Part shown: positions 12,901-23,935 of the stretch, in pieces | How the letters are laid out: each line of letters starts with the position of its first letter | How positions within the stretch are numbered: the stretch's first letter is position 1 | From: Holothuria scabra | Lineage: Eukaryota; Echinodermata; Holothuroidea; Aspidochirotida; Holothuriidae | DNA: 64,000 nucleotides | Direction of reading: 5' to 3' | Assembly: GCA_037179385.1 (NCBI GenBank) | Contig: CM074179.1 | Coordinates: forward strand, 5,022,001 to 5,086,000 | Translations under genes and position numbers: made by a program | The notes under the pieces: model-generated | Seen by the model: the letters and a program-made list of their open reading frames with translations, nothing else | The model's database searches: none | Told to the model about the DNA's origin: nothing

Positions 12901-13177
12901 CATCAAAGTAACAAACATGTCAGTGACCATGCTGACTCACAAATTGTAATTAAACATGTTCAAGCAATGTTCAAGGTTGGCACAGTATGCAACTAAATGA
13001 CCCACATGCACTTGACAAACCTGCTCCAAAGCAAAGTGATACTTGGTGAATAGATAGCTAGTTAAAAATATTCCAGCAAATTGTGGAAAAACATATGTTG
13101 CATCTACCGTATTCTTAATGCATATAAAAGTGTTATCACATCAATATTACTTCTCTTTTTCTTACCTATATCCACAG

Positions 13178-13612
13178 ATGTTGACCGTGGCTAAACTCAA
13201 AACCAGCCACACACCGAAAGGGCAGCCCTTTCAGCTGCCCTTGAAATGTGTTGTGGCAAATCTTTTGCCCCCAGTGACCTTTGTAAAAGATGGAACCGAG
13301 AAATATTACCAACACCTTGTTGTCTGTGACAGGACTGGCTTTATTAAAGTGGTGTCATACTCTGTAACCAAGACTGGGAATTTGTCCACTGGCAACACCA
13401 TTTTGTTAAAGAATTTCATACCAAAAGAAGACTGCCTAATCATTACCTCCAAAACACATGTATACCAGTCACCACCCCTTCAAGTTGAACAGGCAATTCT
13501 TGATGAAGCAGCATCTTTCCTACGGCCTCCAACACCACCTGTAGCAACCATAGAAGCGATAAAAAATGCACCCATCAAATCAGTACAATCTATCTGTGGC
13601 ACCATCATACAA
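13178..13612 (+). CDS. OB-fold (RPA70-like) gene copy 1, exon 1
   Basis: First recognisable coding exon of a three-exon gene (exons 13178-13612, 15938-16153 and 18350-18641). It follows a pyrimidine-rich tract ending TCCACAG and ends before GTAAGT. It is 145 codons long and the intron is phase 0. The exon begins exactly with ATG, so either translation starts here after an untranslated exon or this Met is internal. The protein pattern is OB-fold-like: a first strand around residues 18-30, then QHLVVCDRTGFIKVVSYS at about 46-63, then GNTILLKNF and a closing strand. This resembles an RPA70 DNA-binding domain. A Pro-rich linker (about residues 118-124) leads to the start of a second OB fold. Likely role is single-stranded nucleic-acid binding, inferred by resemblance only. 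This exon is open in copy 1, whereas copy 2 has lost one T. Confidence 0.72.
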
Positions 13613-14269
13613 GTAAGTTCTGATCCATTTAATATATCATCTAGCTTTCAGGGCTAAGAGAAGCTTTTAAAAGGGGACAACCAAAATGAGCAAATAAGAT
13701 GTCAGTCCATCTTATTTCTCAAGTTAGTGTTGCTAGTTATTTCAGGCCCTCACCTTATCCCCACCCTTGCACTGTGAGAAATTTTATAGAGAAGTAGGAA
13801 AATCTGTAATAAATGCAAATCTCATGCAATTTTACTGGACAAAACATGTAAAGCTTTTAGTCTACTTGGCTAAAATGCAGTGCTAGACATTTTCCCCAAC
13901 ACAAACTATTTAACCAAAATTGCCATTGGTAACCCTTTTGGAATGTATTTTGCAAGTCACAGACCATAACTGCTATGAGCCCATGCTTAATTCCTCCCAT
14001 GCAACGCTTAATTGTACAGATACTTGGGCCTATCATCCTCTCGGTCAAACAGCCCCATTCACTTGTTCATGATTGGAATAACCACAGGCAGTAGGAGGGT
14101 CAGCCCAAAAGCACTTACAAAATTACCAAACACTTGCAAATTTCCTCCTACTCAATTACAAAAACCTTGGGATACTTTGAACATAAGTTGTACAGACAAT
14201 AAGTTTGGCAACGAGACATTCTCGAATTTCACAATTTTCAAATAAAAATATTGTTACATGATCAAAATA

Positions 14270-15480
14270 GGGCCCATCCAATGATGCTCTGTTAATGGTA
14301 CTTTTAAGGCTGTACATACATTTTGGGTCCAACACCCAACATGTGCCCTTGGGTCCATTTGGTGAAATATTGCAAAATGGTCCACACTGGGTCCACTTAA
14401 TCTTAAACATAGCTTACAGCCTGTCATAATGATGCTTGGTTAGGGATCTGTATATAGTCGTCTTCAAGTATGGGTCTAAGGTCCCATGTGGGCCCTATGG
14501 CCTTTTCCGTACATAATATTCTGCAAATTTCTTCCCCCCTTCAGATTCTCTTGTACAATGTTGACAGTCAGTAATGATGGTATTCAGTTAGTGGCACGTT
14601 TAGGGTGATCGAGCATTTGAGGTCCAAGGTCCAAGTGGACCCTATAGTGTCATTGTAAATTCTTATGATTAACTTTTTCTCATCTTAATGTTAAATAGAG
14701 TTGACAATCTGTTATAATGATGCTTGATTCAAGAACTGTTTATGGTTTTCTAAAATTTTGGTCCATGGTTCAAATTGGGCCCTGTGACCTATTTTGTGAG
14801 AAATCTGCAAAGAAATGCTTCTTTAACTAATGTACAGATTTTGTTGCATAATGTTGATGGTATGTTGTAATGTGAAGTTGGCTAGTGGGTCCTTAAGGGT
14901 GTACAGGATCCAGGGCCCCAAGATGGACCGTAGGGTCTATCTTGCAAAATATTGCAAAATATGTAAGCCTTTCTTCCAATTAATATTGAACAGGGTGGAT
15001 TGCCTGTCAGTAATGCTTGATCATTGATCTAGGGTAGGATTTACTAACATTTACCTGACTTGTAAATTTCTTAAGTGGTATTTTTAAAACATACGAAAGG
15101 AAAATCACATGACACACTTTGTCGTAACATTCACGAAACATTTCAGATCATGTGAAGACATGTTTGTACTAATACAGACTAAAACCCAGGGACCCAAGTT
15201 TGTCAAAGGTATGAGCTTCAGTTCCACTGGTGCTCTAGTTTTAGAACAAAGTCAACAGCCTGTTATAATGATCCTTGGTTAGTTAGCTGCTTATGGTTTT
15301 CAGTAATTTAGTCCACAGTTCCATTTGGACCCTACACCCAATGTCATGACAATCTGCAAAAATGCTTCTTCAATAATTTTGTTCAACAATGTTGATGGTT
15401 TGTCGTAATCATACTTGATTAGTGGTTCCTTCCTGATGCAACCACTAATCAAGTATCATTACAACAAACCATCAACATTG
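14270..15480 (+). repeat. Degenerate ~145-bp tandem repeat in intron 1 (copy 1)
   Basis: A word like ATAATGATGCTTG recurs at about 14427, 14573, 14716, 14863, 15010, 15262 and 15406. Most spacings are 143-147 bp. Each monomer also carries GGTCCA...GGGCCC-like and TTGCAAAAT-like words. Units are strongly diverged. The array ends at the 41-bp-arm hairpin. Confidence 0.75.
15387..15480. repeat. Long hairpin: 41-bp arms, 12-nt loop (copy 1)
   Basis: The left arm 15387-15427 and right arm 15440-15480 are reverse complements with only two mismatches. The loop is CCTTCCTGATGC. The arms are part of a ~145-bp repeat unit, so the hairpin is a unit turned back on itself at the end of the array. It lies in intron 1, so the transcript would carry a long stem. 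Confidence 0.9.
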
Positions 15481-15937
15481 ATGCACAGAGATCCTACAAT
15501 ATCATAATACAATTCAGCCCAACAGCTTCTCTACATCAGGTTCATACAATATCTATGTAGAGATCCCACAAAACCTACCTAAATAGCCAGACGAAATTTA
15601 CTGCATTCAAAGCCAAGGAACTGCTCAAACTGTTGGCAAAACCATTCTGTTCGCCACACAACAAAATTTGGCAATTGTATCTTCTCTCTAATTGGATACA
15701 AATCTTACCGGCCTCTGTACTGGGAGTCTGGGATTGATCATATGGTATACAACGACAAATGCCTATATCAACTTACTAAGATATGTGGAGCAGGAAAAAA
15801 GGCAACAGTCAACAAAATTAGCACATTTCCAAAGTTCAAAAGGCTGTAGTCTGCTACATAGTCACATGTCTCCTTTATCAGCCCAACCTACTATTAGCTA
15901 ATCCTTATTCCGCTGTCTCATAACTTATCCTTCACAG

Positions 15938-16153
15938 GATGAAACGCCCCGCGAAGTGGTAGTAAAAGGGGACACTGTCAGGGTACGAACAACAACAATG
16001 GCCGACAAAGATCACCAAATCAAGTTGTGTTTATGGAGAGAAATGGCTGCAAATGCACTCACCACTGGAGACTACGTCACGGCCAAAAACGTAATTGTAA
16101 CCTCATACCAAAGCGAAATCCAAGTGGCAACAACATCCAGAACAAGACTTGAG
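15938..16153 (+). CDS. OB-fold gene copy 1, exon 2 (second OB fold)
   Basis: A 72-codon exon between an acceptor ending TTCACAG and a donor GTATGT; both introns are phase 0. The translation runs DETPREVVVKGDTVRV, then QIKLCLWREMAANALTTGDY, then AKNVIVTSYQSEIQV and SRTRLE. This follows the pattern of RPA70 domain B: a strand ending in a Leu-Trp motif after DKDHQIK, a GDxVxxKNV strand, and a final Ser/Thr-rich strand. Sequence on both sides of this exon is also recognisable in the inverted pseudogene arm (4494-4706 and about 3903-4056, minus strand). Here exon 2 shows no stop or frameshift, and copy 2 has the same exon at 40084-40299. Confidence 0.72.
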
Positions 16154-16700
16154 GTATGTTCTTCATCCATAAATCAAATGCACACTCAACAGGGCAAATA
16201 ATTCCCATATAAAGCAGTGTATACCTCTCATATCAGAAAAATTCCATTACCAAGGTGTGCCAAACAAGGCAGCTCAACTCACTTCCCACATTAATAATTA
16301 TTTTCCCAAATATAATTTCGAATGTCTTGTATTGAAAGGAACAAGCACTCTTGACTTGAAAGGTCATCCATTAGCCTCAGAATGTGACTTTAAAAAAAGT
16401 TATTCCCAATATGTGTCAAATTCAGAAGCATGCATAATTTGGATAGTAAGCATCTGTAACTGCATTGCCCCATGAAAAAATAATGCCTTCTTTTTCATAA
16501 CAGTCAGAACTCCCAAGAAGCTATTGATCAGTGTTTACAAATTTTGCTAAAACATCTCCAAACAAGAAGCAAACATCTCTTGTAAATCTTGGTTGAGCTC
16601 TATAAAAGTGACTTCTAAGATAGTGTAAACCATTGGTATTGCTTCCAGTACACTGGAATCCAAAATTCCAAGTTTTGCCACTGAATATCAACTGTCAATT

Positions 16701-17067
16701 AACCCTTCCAAAGTAGCCTCCATCATGTTTTAGGAATGCTTCAGACGTGAATTCTCTAAGCACTCCACCTCTTGGATGAGCACCATGGCCTTCCCCAGCA
16801 CACCATCAAGCACCTTGTGCTCGTCCCATGGACCCACCAGTAAAATAACCTACTTTGGTTCAGTCTCCATACACCCTACAGAAACGAACTCCCAAATATC
16901 TGCAACATATATCGTTATCTGCCCTGACATGTTGGCAAGCAAGATTACCAGGGCATGTGTAGCAATAGTAGCTGGCTCTGAGCAGTCATTCCCAGCACTC
17001 CGTATTCCCACCCAGCACTTCAGGCAAACACATCCTAAAACATGATGGAGGCTACTTTCGAAGGGTT
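16701..17067. mobile_element. 367-bp MITE with 37-bp TIRs in intron 2 (copy 1)
   Basis: The ends are inverted repeats of about 37 bp starting AACCCTTC and continuing AAAGTAGCCTCCATCATG. The left end sits in TTAA followed by CCCTT, as in piggyBac-type elements; the right side has TTCC where TTAA would be expected. It is absent from the intron 2 of the inverted pseudogene arm. An 89-codon open frame inside has no known similarity and is probably chance. Confidence 0.72.
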
Positions 17068-18349
17068 CCTTCCTGACCAGAAATTGTAACTACCAAACCT
17101 AAAACGAGCTACACATTTACTCCCTATAGTTAATGAGGGAAAAATTGATGGCTAAAATATGGGGTACATGCCACGAGGTGACATGACATGCTTCCCCAAA
17201 TCAATTGCCCAGCATTCAAATTCAGCCACCTACATCCCTGATGGTTACACTAGGAAAAAGGACCAAAGATCAAATGATTCATCTTTCTTTGGTCACAACT
17301 CAACAACAGCATAACACCCATTTTTTCTCCAACAAGGGTGCACATTCCTGAATCAAAATTGCCACTTTCAGGAACAAGGGAAAAAACTTGCCCCCTAAAA
17401 ATTGCAACAATCCCCTAAAAATTCCGTTCAAAGGACAAATTTTACCATTTCAGACCACAGTTATCAAATATACATTTTTAGAGGCAACCCCAGCCTGCCC
17501 AGGGGTTTCCCCCTCTCTTTAAAATCTGTGGTGAACATTGAGTACCCTATTTCAAATGGGAAGCATGGATACATTTCTTCACTACCATGTAGGTGTGTTA
17601 TATCACCTACTGAAACCTTTCCATCATTTTAGGAAGGTCAAAAAGTCCACTACAGGCACTTATACATCTAATGTACACACTATTACCATATTGTAACACA
17701 AAGCTTCATCCTCCAAATAGTACAGCTGCCTGAAAACCACTGCAGCAATAATTTTGGCACATTTTTCAGGGCATTCAAACAGAATCTCTTAAACTTGATA
17801 AAAAAATCTGGGCAACCTTTCCCACTTTAACTTAGTCCGATGCCACTTTTTGTCCTTTCCTGCCAAATTTTAGACCTAAGACAATTTTGGGAAGTAATTT
17901 GGCCCTGCTAACCTAGTACACTTATGGTCTCAGTTAAATTTCTTCTATTTGCAAGAACAACAGAAGTCTCCAGGAAGCAGGTATACAGTACTTTCAAACT
18001 GGTATAGATAGCTCAAATGTAGTTCAGCCAGTCTGAGGGCCAAACTTGGTGCATGGTTATAAATGGTTCTCTCTTAGTGAGAAGCAGAGGAAAGTAACTA
18101 GCAAAGATGAATATGAGATTCCTTTGACATCTTATTGTGCCCTACATCATGCATTGATGTGTCATAATTATCAGGGACCCCCAAATTAGAGCCAACGCCC
18201 TAAAGGGGCAGTAGGGACCACTTTGAGACCCACTGTGTACACCTTGCATACTCCTGCATAAAGCATACATCTCCAACAACACCTTCAAATAAATCTCAAT
18301 GCATGTTATTTTTGTCAATTTTCAACCCTTTTGATTTTCTTTTCAACAG

Positions 18350-18649
18350 GTCAGTGCTCCACCGGAAGAAACACTCAATCTAACTTTGCTTGGCCTAGAA
18401 TACCATGATCAGCAGTTCAAAATCCTTGCCCAACTAGACGGGGACAAAATCTCCACCTTCAAGTGTCCTGTCGATATTGCCTCAGACCTACTCAGTGACC
18501 AGGAACAAACTGAGGATGCCGCATTCCATGACCTTCCATTGCAAGAACAACTGTTGGACTTAATGCCAGGAATCTGTACAGTTAAGATCACGGACATAAC
18601 AATAAAGTCAGGTTGTATCTCCACTGGAAAAACTTCCATAAAATCATGA
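18350..18649 (+). CDS. OB-fold gene copy 1, exon 3 (frameshifted at the end)
   Basis: Terminal coding exon after an acceptor ending TTCAACAG, in frame with exon 2. It reads VSAPPEETLNLTLLGLEYHD and continues through an acidic stretch (SDQEQTEDAAFHD) to DLMPGICTVKITDITIKS. An extra A near 18610, absent from copy 2, shifts the last 13-14 codons, so the frame runs to a TGA at 18649. The corresponding stop in the unshifted frame is TAA at 18639-18641. The C-terminal region is a separate domain I do not recognise. The same exon recurs as relics at 2651-2811 (minus) and about 23720-23935 (minus). The single-base difference could be a sequencing error. Confidence 0.68.
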   Translation, partial: VSAPPEETLNLTLLGLEYHDQQFKILAQLDGDKISTFKCPVDIASDLLSDQEQTEDAAFHDLPLQEQLLDLMPGICTVKITDITIKSGCISTGKTSIKS

Positions 18650-19199
18650 CTTGAAACTAACTATATATTGAAAACCTCTCACAAGGATTTATTTTCATCA
18701 GGCCTTTTCACAGCCAAGTCACCAAACATTTGAAAATTACAAATACTTGCAGTTACTCTGCACAATACTACACTGGTTGTTCCTGACAGGTCCAAGACCA
18801 AATTCTTTACTCGCCAAATTCCAGCAATGTACAAACTTGCAAAATATTTCCCTTGTGAAAATTCCCCGATCCACAGTACTATTTAATGTCAGTTATACAA
18901 AAAAGACATAACAGATTTCACAATCAACCACTTGAAGTGAAATGACATATAACTTTCAGCATTTTGTATCCACAGCAATCCAACAAAGCTATGGACATGG
19001 GAATTGGATCAATTGGGTCTATATTTCAACCTCTTTAATTTATTCTTGTACATCAACACCTCAGGTACACTTTAAGCCACAGTAAGTCTATTCTGTGAAC
19101 ACTTTAAGACAACCTATTTTTACTGCAATGGTTGCCTTGCCACTGTCCATCTATTCCTGACCAGTTACCCAAAGCTGTCATTATCGCTGTCGTGTTCCT

Positions 19200-20460
19200 T
19201 GTGTAATGAGCCATTTAGGGTGTTCACATATGTATGGTGGCCCTATGGCCCATCTTATATAATTCTAGAAAACACCTCTCCTCCTACAATTGTATTTATA
19301 CAATATTGATGGCATGTTATAATGTTACTCTATTAGTTGTATCTTCAAAGAGCTCATGACTTTTGAGTCCAAGTCCCAAAATGGGCTGTAATGTCCATTT
19401 TGTTGAGAGTAACTAAATATTCTTTCGCTTGACCCTTATTATGCTGAAAGGGAGATATCTTCACCAAGCGCACTCTTCAAATAAATGAATTCAATACCAT
19501 ACATTTCATAGAAAAGAATGCCTTCCAACCCTGTTTTGGCTTCAACTGTTAGAAATGGTGGCACTAATGATGCTTGGCCAGCTATCTCTTTAGGCTAGTC
19601 TTGAATTATGGTCTAATGTGCCTTGTGCTCTCAGTGGCCCATTTTGTCAAATTCTGCAAAAGTTTTCCTCCTACAAATTATTTTGTAAAGTACTGACGGT
19701 GTGCCATATTAATAATCTTTTTCATGGTACTTTTACGATGTACAAAATTTTGGGTGCAGGGCCCGAGATGGACCCTATGAATCCATCTTGTCAAATATTG
19801 CACAATGTTCAAGCCCCTCCTCCAATTAATGTTAAACAGACCTGATAGCCTGTTACAATGATCCATGACTGGTAATCTGTTTATGGTTTCCTAGAACTTT
19901 GAGCACAAGGGCCCATCTGCCTCTGTGGCCTTTATCAAATTTTGCTAAGTGATCACTCCTGCTCATTCTCTTGTAAGTTGTTTATGGTCTGTCATAGTTA
20001 GAATTCACATGGTGGTACCTTCCATGTGTTGAGAAGGTGGGGTCCAAGGCCCAAGATGGACCATACAGCCCATTTGTGAAGTATTGCAACCAATTAATTT
20101 TTTTTAGTTCACTTTAAAAAAAATTGATGTCATGTTTAAATGATGCTTGATCAGTCATCTGGGATGGTCAAGGTCTCATATGGGCCTCATAATCCTTTAA
20201 TAAAATATGCAAAGCACACCTTCAAATTGCACATTCCCTTGTTCAATCTCTCATTTGTTATCATGATGCTTGAACAGTGGTTCCTCCACAGTGTACAGAA
20301 GTTTCGGGTCCAAGGTTTAAGAAGGGCCCTAGCACTCATTTTATGAAATATTGCAACATGGTTAACATTCTTTCTTCAGATAACATGAAACAAAATTGAC
20401 CATCTGTTATAATGTTTCGTTACTGGTCTGTGTGTGGTTTTCAAGGCATTTGGTTGTAAG
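19200..20460 (+). repeat. Degenerate ~145-bp tandem repeat, 3' flank of gene (copy 1)
   Basis: Further units of the repeat in intron 1, downstream of exon 3. The anchor word recurs at about 19567, 19712, 19855, 19998, 20140, 20262 and 20408. Spacing is mostly 143-146 bp. The 48-bp minisatellite follows about 250 bp later. Confidence 0.7.
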
Positions 20461-20722
20461 TTTCAGATTCACCTTTACAATTTGATAATTGTCATAACAG
20501 TACTGTGTACAATAGTGGTACATACCTTCAAAATGTTCACTATCTGCAAGATCGTGATAACTTATGTCTACCTCGTCAACTATGCAATATGCTTAAACCC
20601 TTCCAATTAATGTAAAAGACAATGTAGCTATGAGCCTCAGCACAATTGGTGCTCTACTTTGGTTTCTACTTTCAACATTATTATTACTTACCACAACGTA
20701 TTTCTATGTGTACATTTTGACG

Positions 20723-21622
20723 ATACTGTTCTTTTAACAAACTGCTACCAATTGTGTGTATATTTTTTTATCATACTGTTCTTTCAACAAACTGCTACCA
20801 ATTGTGTGTACATTTTGATCATACTGTTCTTTCAACAAACTGCTACCAATTGTGTGTATATTTTGATCATACTCTTCTTTCAACAAACTGCTACCAATTG
20901 TGTGTACATTTTGATCATACTCTTCTTTCAACAAACTGCTACCAATTGTGTGTATATTTTGATCATACTGTTCTTTCAACAAACTGCTACCAATTGTGTG
21001 TACATTTTGATCATACTCTTCTTTCAACAAACTGCTACCAATTGTGTGTATATTTTGATCATACTCTTCTTTCAACAAACTGCTACCAATTGTGTGTACA
21101 TTTTGATCATACTCTTCTTTCAACAAACTGCTACCAATTGTGTGTACATTTTGATCATACTGTTCTTTCAACAAACTGCTACCAATTGTGTGTATATTTT
21201 GATCATACTGTTCTTTCAACAAACTGCTACCAATTGTGTGTATATTTTGATCATGCTGTTCTTTCAACAAACTGCTACCAATTGTGTGTACATTTTGATC
21301 ATACTCTTCTTTCAACAAACTGCTACCAATTGTGTGTACATTTTGATCATACTCTTCTTTCAACAAACTGCTACCAATTGTGTGTATATTTTGATCATAC
21401 TGTTCTTTCAACAAACTGCTACCAATTGTGTGTACATTTTGATCACACTCTTCTTTCAACAAACTGCTACCAATTGTGTGTATATTTTGATCATACTGTT
21501 CTTTCAACAAACTGCTACCAATTGTGTGTATGTTTTGATCCATACTGTTCTTTCAACAAACTGCTACCAATTGTGTGTATATTTTGATCATACTGTTCTT
21601 TCCAACAAACTGCTACCAATTA
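20723..21622 (+). repeat. 48-bp minisatellite, about 18.5 units (copy 1, cut by gap)
   Basis: Tandem units of 48 bp, such as ATACTGTTCTTTCAACAAAC followed by TGCTACCAATTGTGTGTACA and TTTTGATC. Unit 1 is the most diverged. Two variable sites (ATACTG/ATACTC and TATATT/TACATT) give a readable order of variants that is the same in copy 2. Since 48 is a multiple of three and the unit has few stops, several frames stay open for 270-365 codons; these are artefacts. The array runs into the N gap. Confidence 0.98.
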
Positions 21623-21722
21623 NNNNNNNNNNNNNNNNNNNNNNNNNNNNNNNNNNNNNNNNNNNNNNNNNNNNNNNNNNNNNNNNNNNNNNNNNNNNNN
21701 NNNNNNNNNNNNNNNNNNNNNN
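21623..21722. other. Assembly gap (100 N)
   Basis: There are exactly 100 consecutive N bases. A round 100 usually denotes a gap of unspecified length. It interrupts a 48-bp minisatellite after about 18.5 units, a typical place for an assembly to break. Any reading frame drawn across it is meaningless. Confidence 0.99.
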
Positions 21723-22560
21723 AGAGGCAAGTGGAATTCAAGAAAGTTTATTATAGTGACCACAAAGTAGTAATGGATAACTCTCAAACAGCTTGCTCCT
21801 GTCGCAGTCAAAAGTACATAAGCAGACCTAATTATATATGTCTAATTTCCATAAAAAATTTCTGTCACATGCAGGTGAATTTTATGTCATGCCAGCTTTC
21901 TTCCATTTTGCAAAAATACATAGAGTACCAAGTGCTTCTTGTCAAATTTTTACATCAGTCAATTATTAACTTGTCAGAGCAATTCAGTAATTTCATTCAT
22001 ATCCCTGTTTAAAATACAAGAACAAGCATCAATATTATTAGTTTGTTCTAAAAGTACTTTCTTTTTATCAAAAATCAGTAGTAGGAAAGGATTAAAATTT
22101 GATTCATAGCAAACTAGTGCATGTAAGAATGGGTTAGTTTTCATTTGAGTTGCATAATGAAGCTGTCTGAATGCAGTTCACTCATTTACATAATGCATTA
22201 AGTAAAATCGTGTTTACATGTTTCCTCAGATCAGCTTTTACATGTGCTTTTCTATCTTCTTTGTGTTTCTGTACTTGATCTTTTATATTTTAATTTTTAT
22301 TGCAATCTTTTTATCTGTACTTTCTGATCTATAATCATCTTACTTTCTTAGTATCCCCTAACATGTTCTCAACAGAAAAGATATAATACAGTTACCCTTA
22401 CTGGGACATTCACTACACTACTGTCAGAACCAAATTATTATCTTTACTCCAGTACCCACATTACATCCTTAATAATGTGTTCCAGCTCATAATGTCATCT
22501 GACGTATGGGCGTTTATGAAAAACTTTCCTATCTTTTCTACCTGAGTGTTTTTTTTGTCC
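21723..22560. other. AT-rich non-coding stretch after the gap
   Basis: No gene, repeat or transposon end was recognised here beyond short AT-rich words. Confidence 0.5.
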
Positions 22561-22565
22561 TACAG

Positions 22566-22694
22566 GTGACTACTAATCTCATTTGAAGCAGTCTGGACCT
22601 AAGACAAAACAAATGAAGCTCTTGAATGATGCACATCAGCTTAGAAACTGCTTTTTAGATTTGGTACATCCAACACAAGTTCAATCTAAAAAGA
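22566..22694 (+). CDS. Possible isolated coding exon (weak)
   Basis: A stretch bounded by a pyrimidine-rich acceptor-like TCCTACAG and a donor-like GTACGT. From the internal ATG at 22612 it reads MKLLNDAHQLRNC, then a short hydrophobic run, then HPTQVQSKKM, ending in phase 0. Because OB-fold exon 1 also begins in phase 0, this could be an upstream coding exon, but the distance to the next exon 1 (37274) is about 14.6 kb. I do not recognise the peptide. The call rests only on splice-like edges and a natural-looking composition. Confidence 0.2.
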
Positions 22695-22902
22695 TGGTAC
22701 GTGGCATATATTATTGCATTGCCTGTTACATGTTAGGTCAATTTAAAAACTGTAAATTATCTGCTTGCTGTCTTGAGGAAATTACATTTGAAAACTATGA
22801 CTGTGTAGGTCAGTTAACAAATATTTCACATATATACTTGTTTGATACTATTTAGTTTTATCTCTGAGAAACTGCTACATCATATACAGCCTTGTTCCCT
22901 GT

Positions 22903-23330
22903 CTGACTTGACAACTCTTCTGCCTAAGAAGGTTTCAAACACAAAATTGTTTCATCTTATTTCATGGTCCTGGTCCAGGTTACTGCATGGATGTTCAAAT
23001 CAGAAGCTCCTTGTTTAGGGACACCAATTTTTCAAGATCACAGAAATTGCCACAAAATCACAGTATTTTCATTTTGTCATGGAAAATCAGACAATTTCTA
23101 AAATCACTCAATATGCTGTAAAGTTCACAATTAATGCAGCAAAATGGCAAGCAAATTTGTATGTCATAATATTACAAGACTATGGCAGCTTACAGTCTGT
23201 TTGAGAATTCTTTAAAATATACCATCCAATGCCTATCTTGGACTAAGTACAAGTTGCACAATTTCCAAGCCTGAGCAAGGCCTACACAAACTTTTCTGGC
23301 TATCATGTTCAGGGAATAATTTACCCTATG
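22903..23330. repeat. Segment paralogous to 5085-5480
   Basis: Diverged colinear relative of 5085-5480. Together with the exon-3 relic at about 23.8 kb it shows that the segment between the two large copies belongs to the same inverted gene-cluster unit. Confidence 0.6.
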
Positions 23331-23719
23331 TAATATTGCAGTTTCCTACACAAACTGACTAAATTTGTTACACAAGTGCAAAATGTGTTCCATTTTTTGT
23401 GTGTATAAACAAAAGGTTGCCAGTAATTTTACACTACAGAAAGACAAAAATTCTCAAAACTGCTATTCAAAAGTTCAATTAAAGATGATTCCCTGTTGTT
23501 TCCTGCTCATGCTAATAAGTGTACTGTATTTTAAGAATACATGGCATTTGGCATACTATTATTGGTGTATAAACTGTTAAAGACTCCAAATTGGCAAAGG
23601 ATAATGGGAAGCCAATTCAGTTATTCAGCTCATTTTGCTTTTTTCAACAGTTTATGAAACAATAATAGTAGTATAATAGTATGCTGATGAACATTTTTCT
23701 CCTATTCTATTGTTTCTTT

Positions 23720-23935
23720 CTGGTGCTAAGCCTAGCAGTGATTCTGCCAATGGAAGATCAGATCTGGCCAGACCACCATCTTCATCTGCATCAGGAAGTA
23801 CCTTTTTGCAATGTCCACTAGGCACTTGAAGGTTGGATGTGTCATCTCTGTCGAGCTGTGCCAAAATTTGAAGAAGTGGTGCGTTTCAAGTCCGCCTAGA
23901 GTGAGACTCAGCATTTTCTCAGGTGGACAGGTATG
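23720..23935 (-). pseudogene. Third, most diverged relic of OB-fold exon 3
   Basis: The minus strand contains a frame with LSLTLGGLETHHFFKF and then FKCLVDIAK, which align to LNLTLLGLEYHDQQFKI and FKCPVDIAS of the intact exon 3. After a one-base frameshift it continues with an acidic stretch (DADEDGGLARSDLPLAESLL) that matches the SDQEQTEDAAFHDLPLQEQLL region. The frameshift makes it a pseudogene. It lies in the ~2.35-kb segment between the two large copies and is clearly a separate paralogue, not a duplicate of 2651-2811, because it keeps the middle of the exon. Confidence 0.65.

Larger units (their letters stand above)
1..21622. repeat. Large direct duplication, copy 1
   Basis: This segment matches 24071-45755 along its whole length, in the same order and orientation. 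The first bases equal those at 24071, and the last bases before the N gap equal those ending at 45755. Differences are mostly single-base indels in homopolymers, a few substitutions, and one ~56-bp indel near 13720/37820. All internal elements are shared: pseudogene arm, nested hAT-like elements, OB-fold gene and 48-bp minisatellite with the same order of unit variants. The copy starts at the window edge and ends at the gap, so its true limits are unknown. It may be a real tandem duplication or an assembly duplicate of one locus. Confidence 0.95.

Noticed and set aside
16776..17045. 89-codon frame inside the intron-2 MITE
   Set aside because: Elements of 367 bp encode no transposase; no similarity was recognised.
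18409..18639. Antisense frame opposite exon 3
   Set aside because: A shadow of the coding exon; the sense frame continues exons 1 and 2 with proper splice sites.
20723..21622. CRISPR-like array
   Set aside because: The 48-bp units are directly adjacent with no spacers, and the genome is eukaryotic. It is a minisatellite.
20659..21756. Long open frames (up to 365 codons) on both strands across the 48-bp repeats
   Set aside because: The 48-bp period is a multiple of three and the unit lacks stops in several frames, so all look open. Three overlapping repetitive proteins on both strands are an artefact, and one runs through the N gap.
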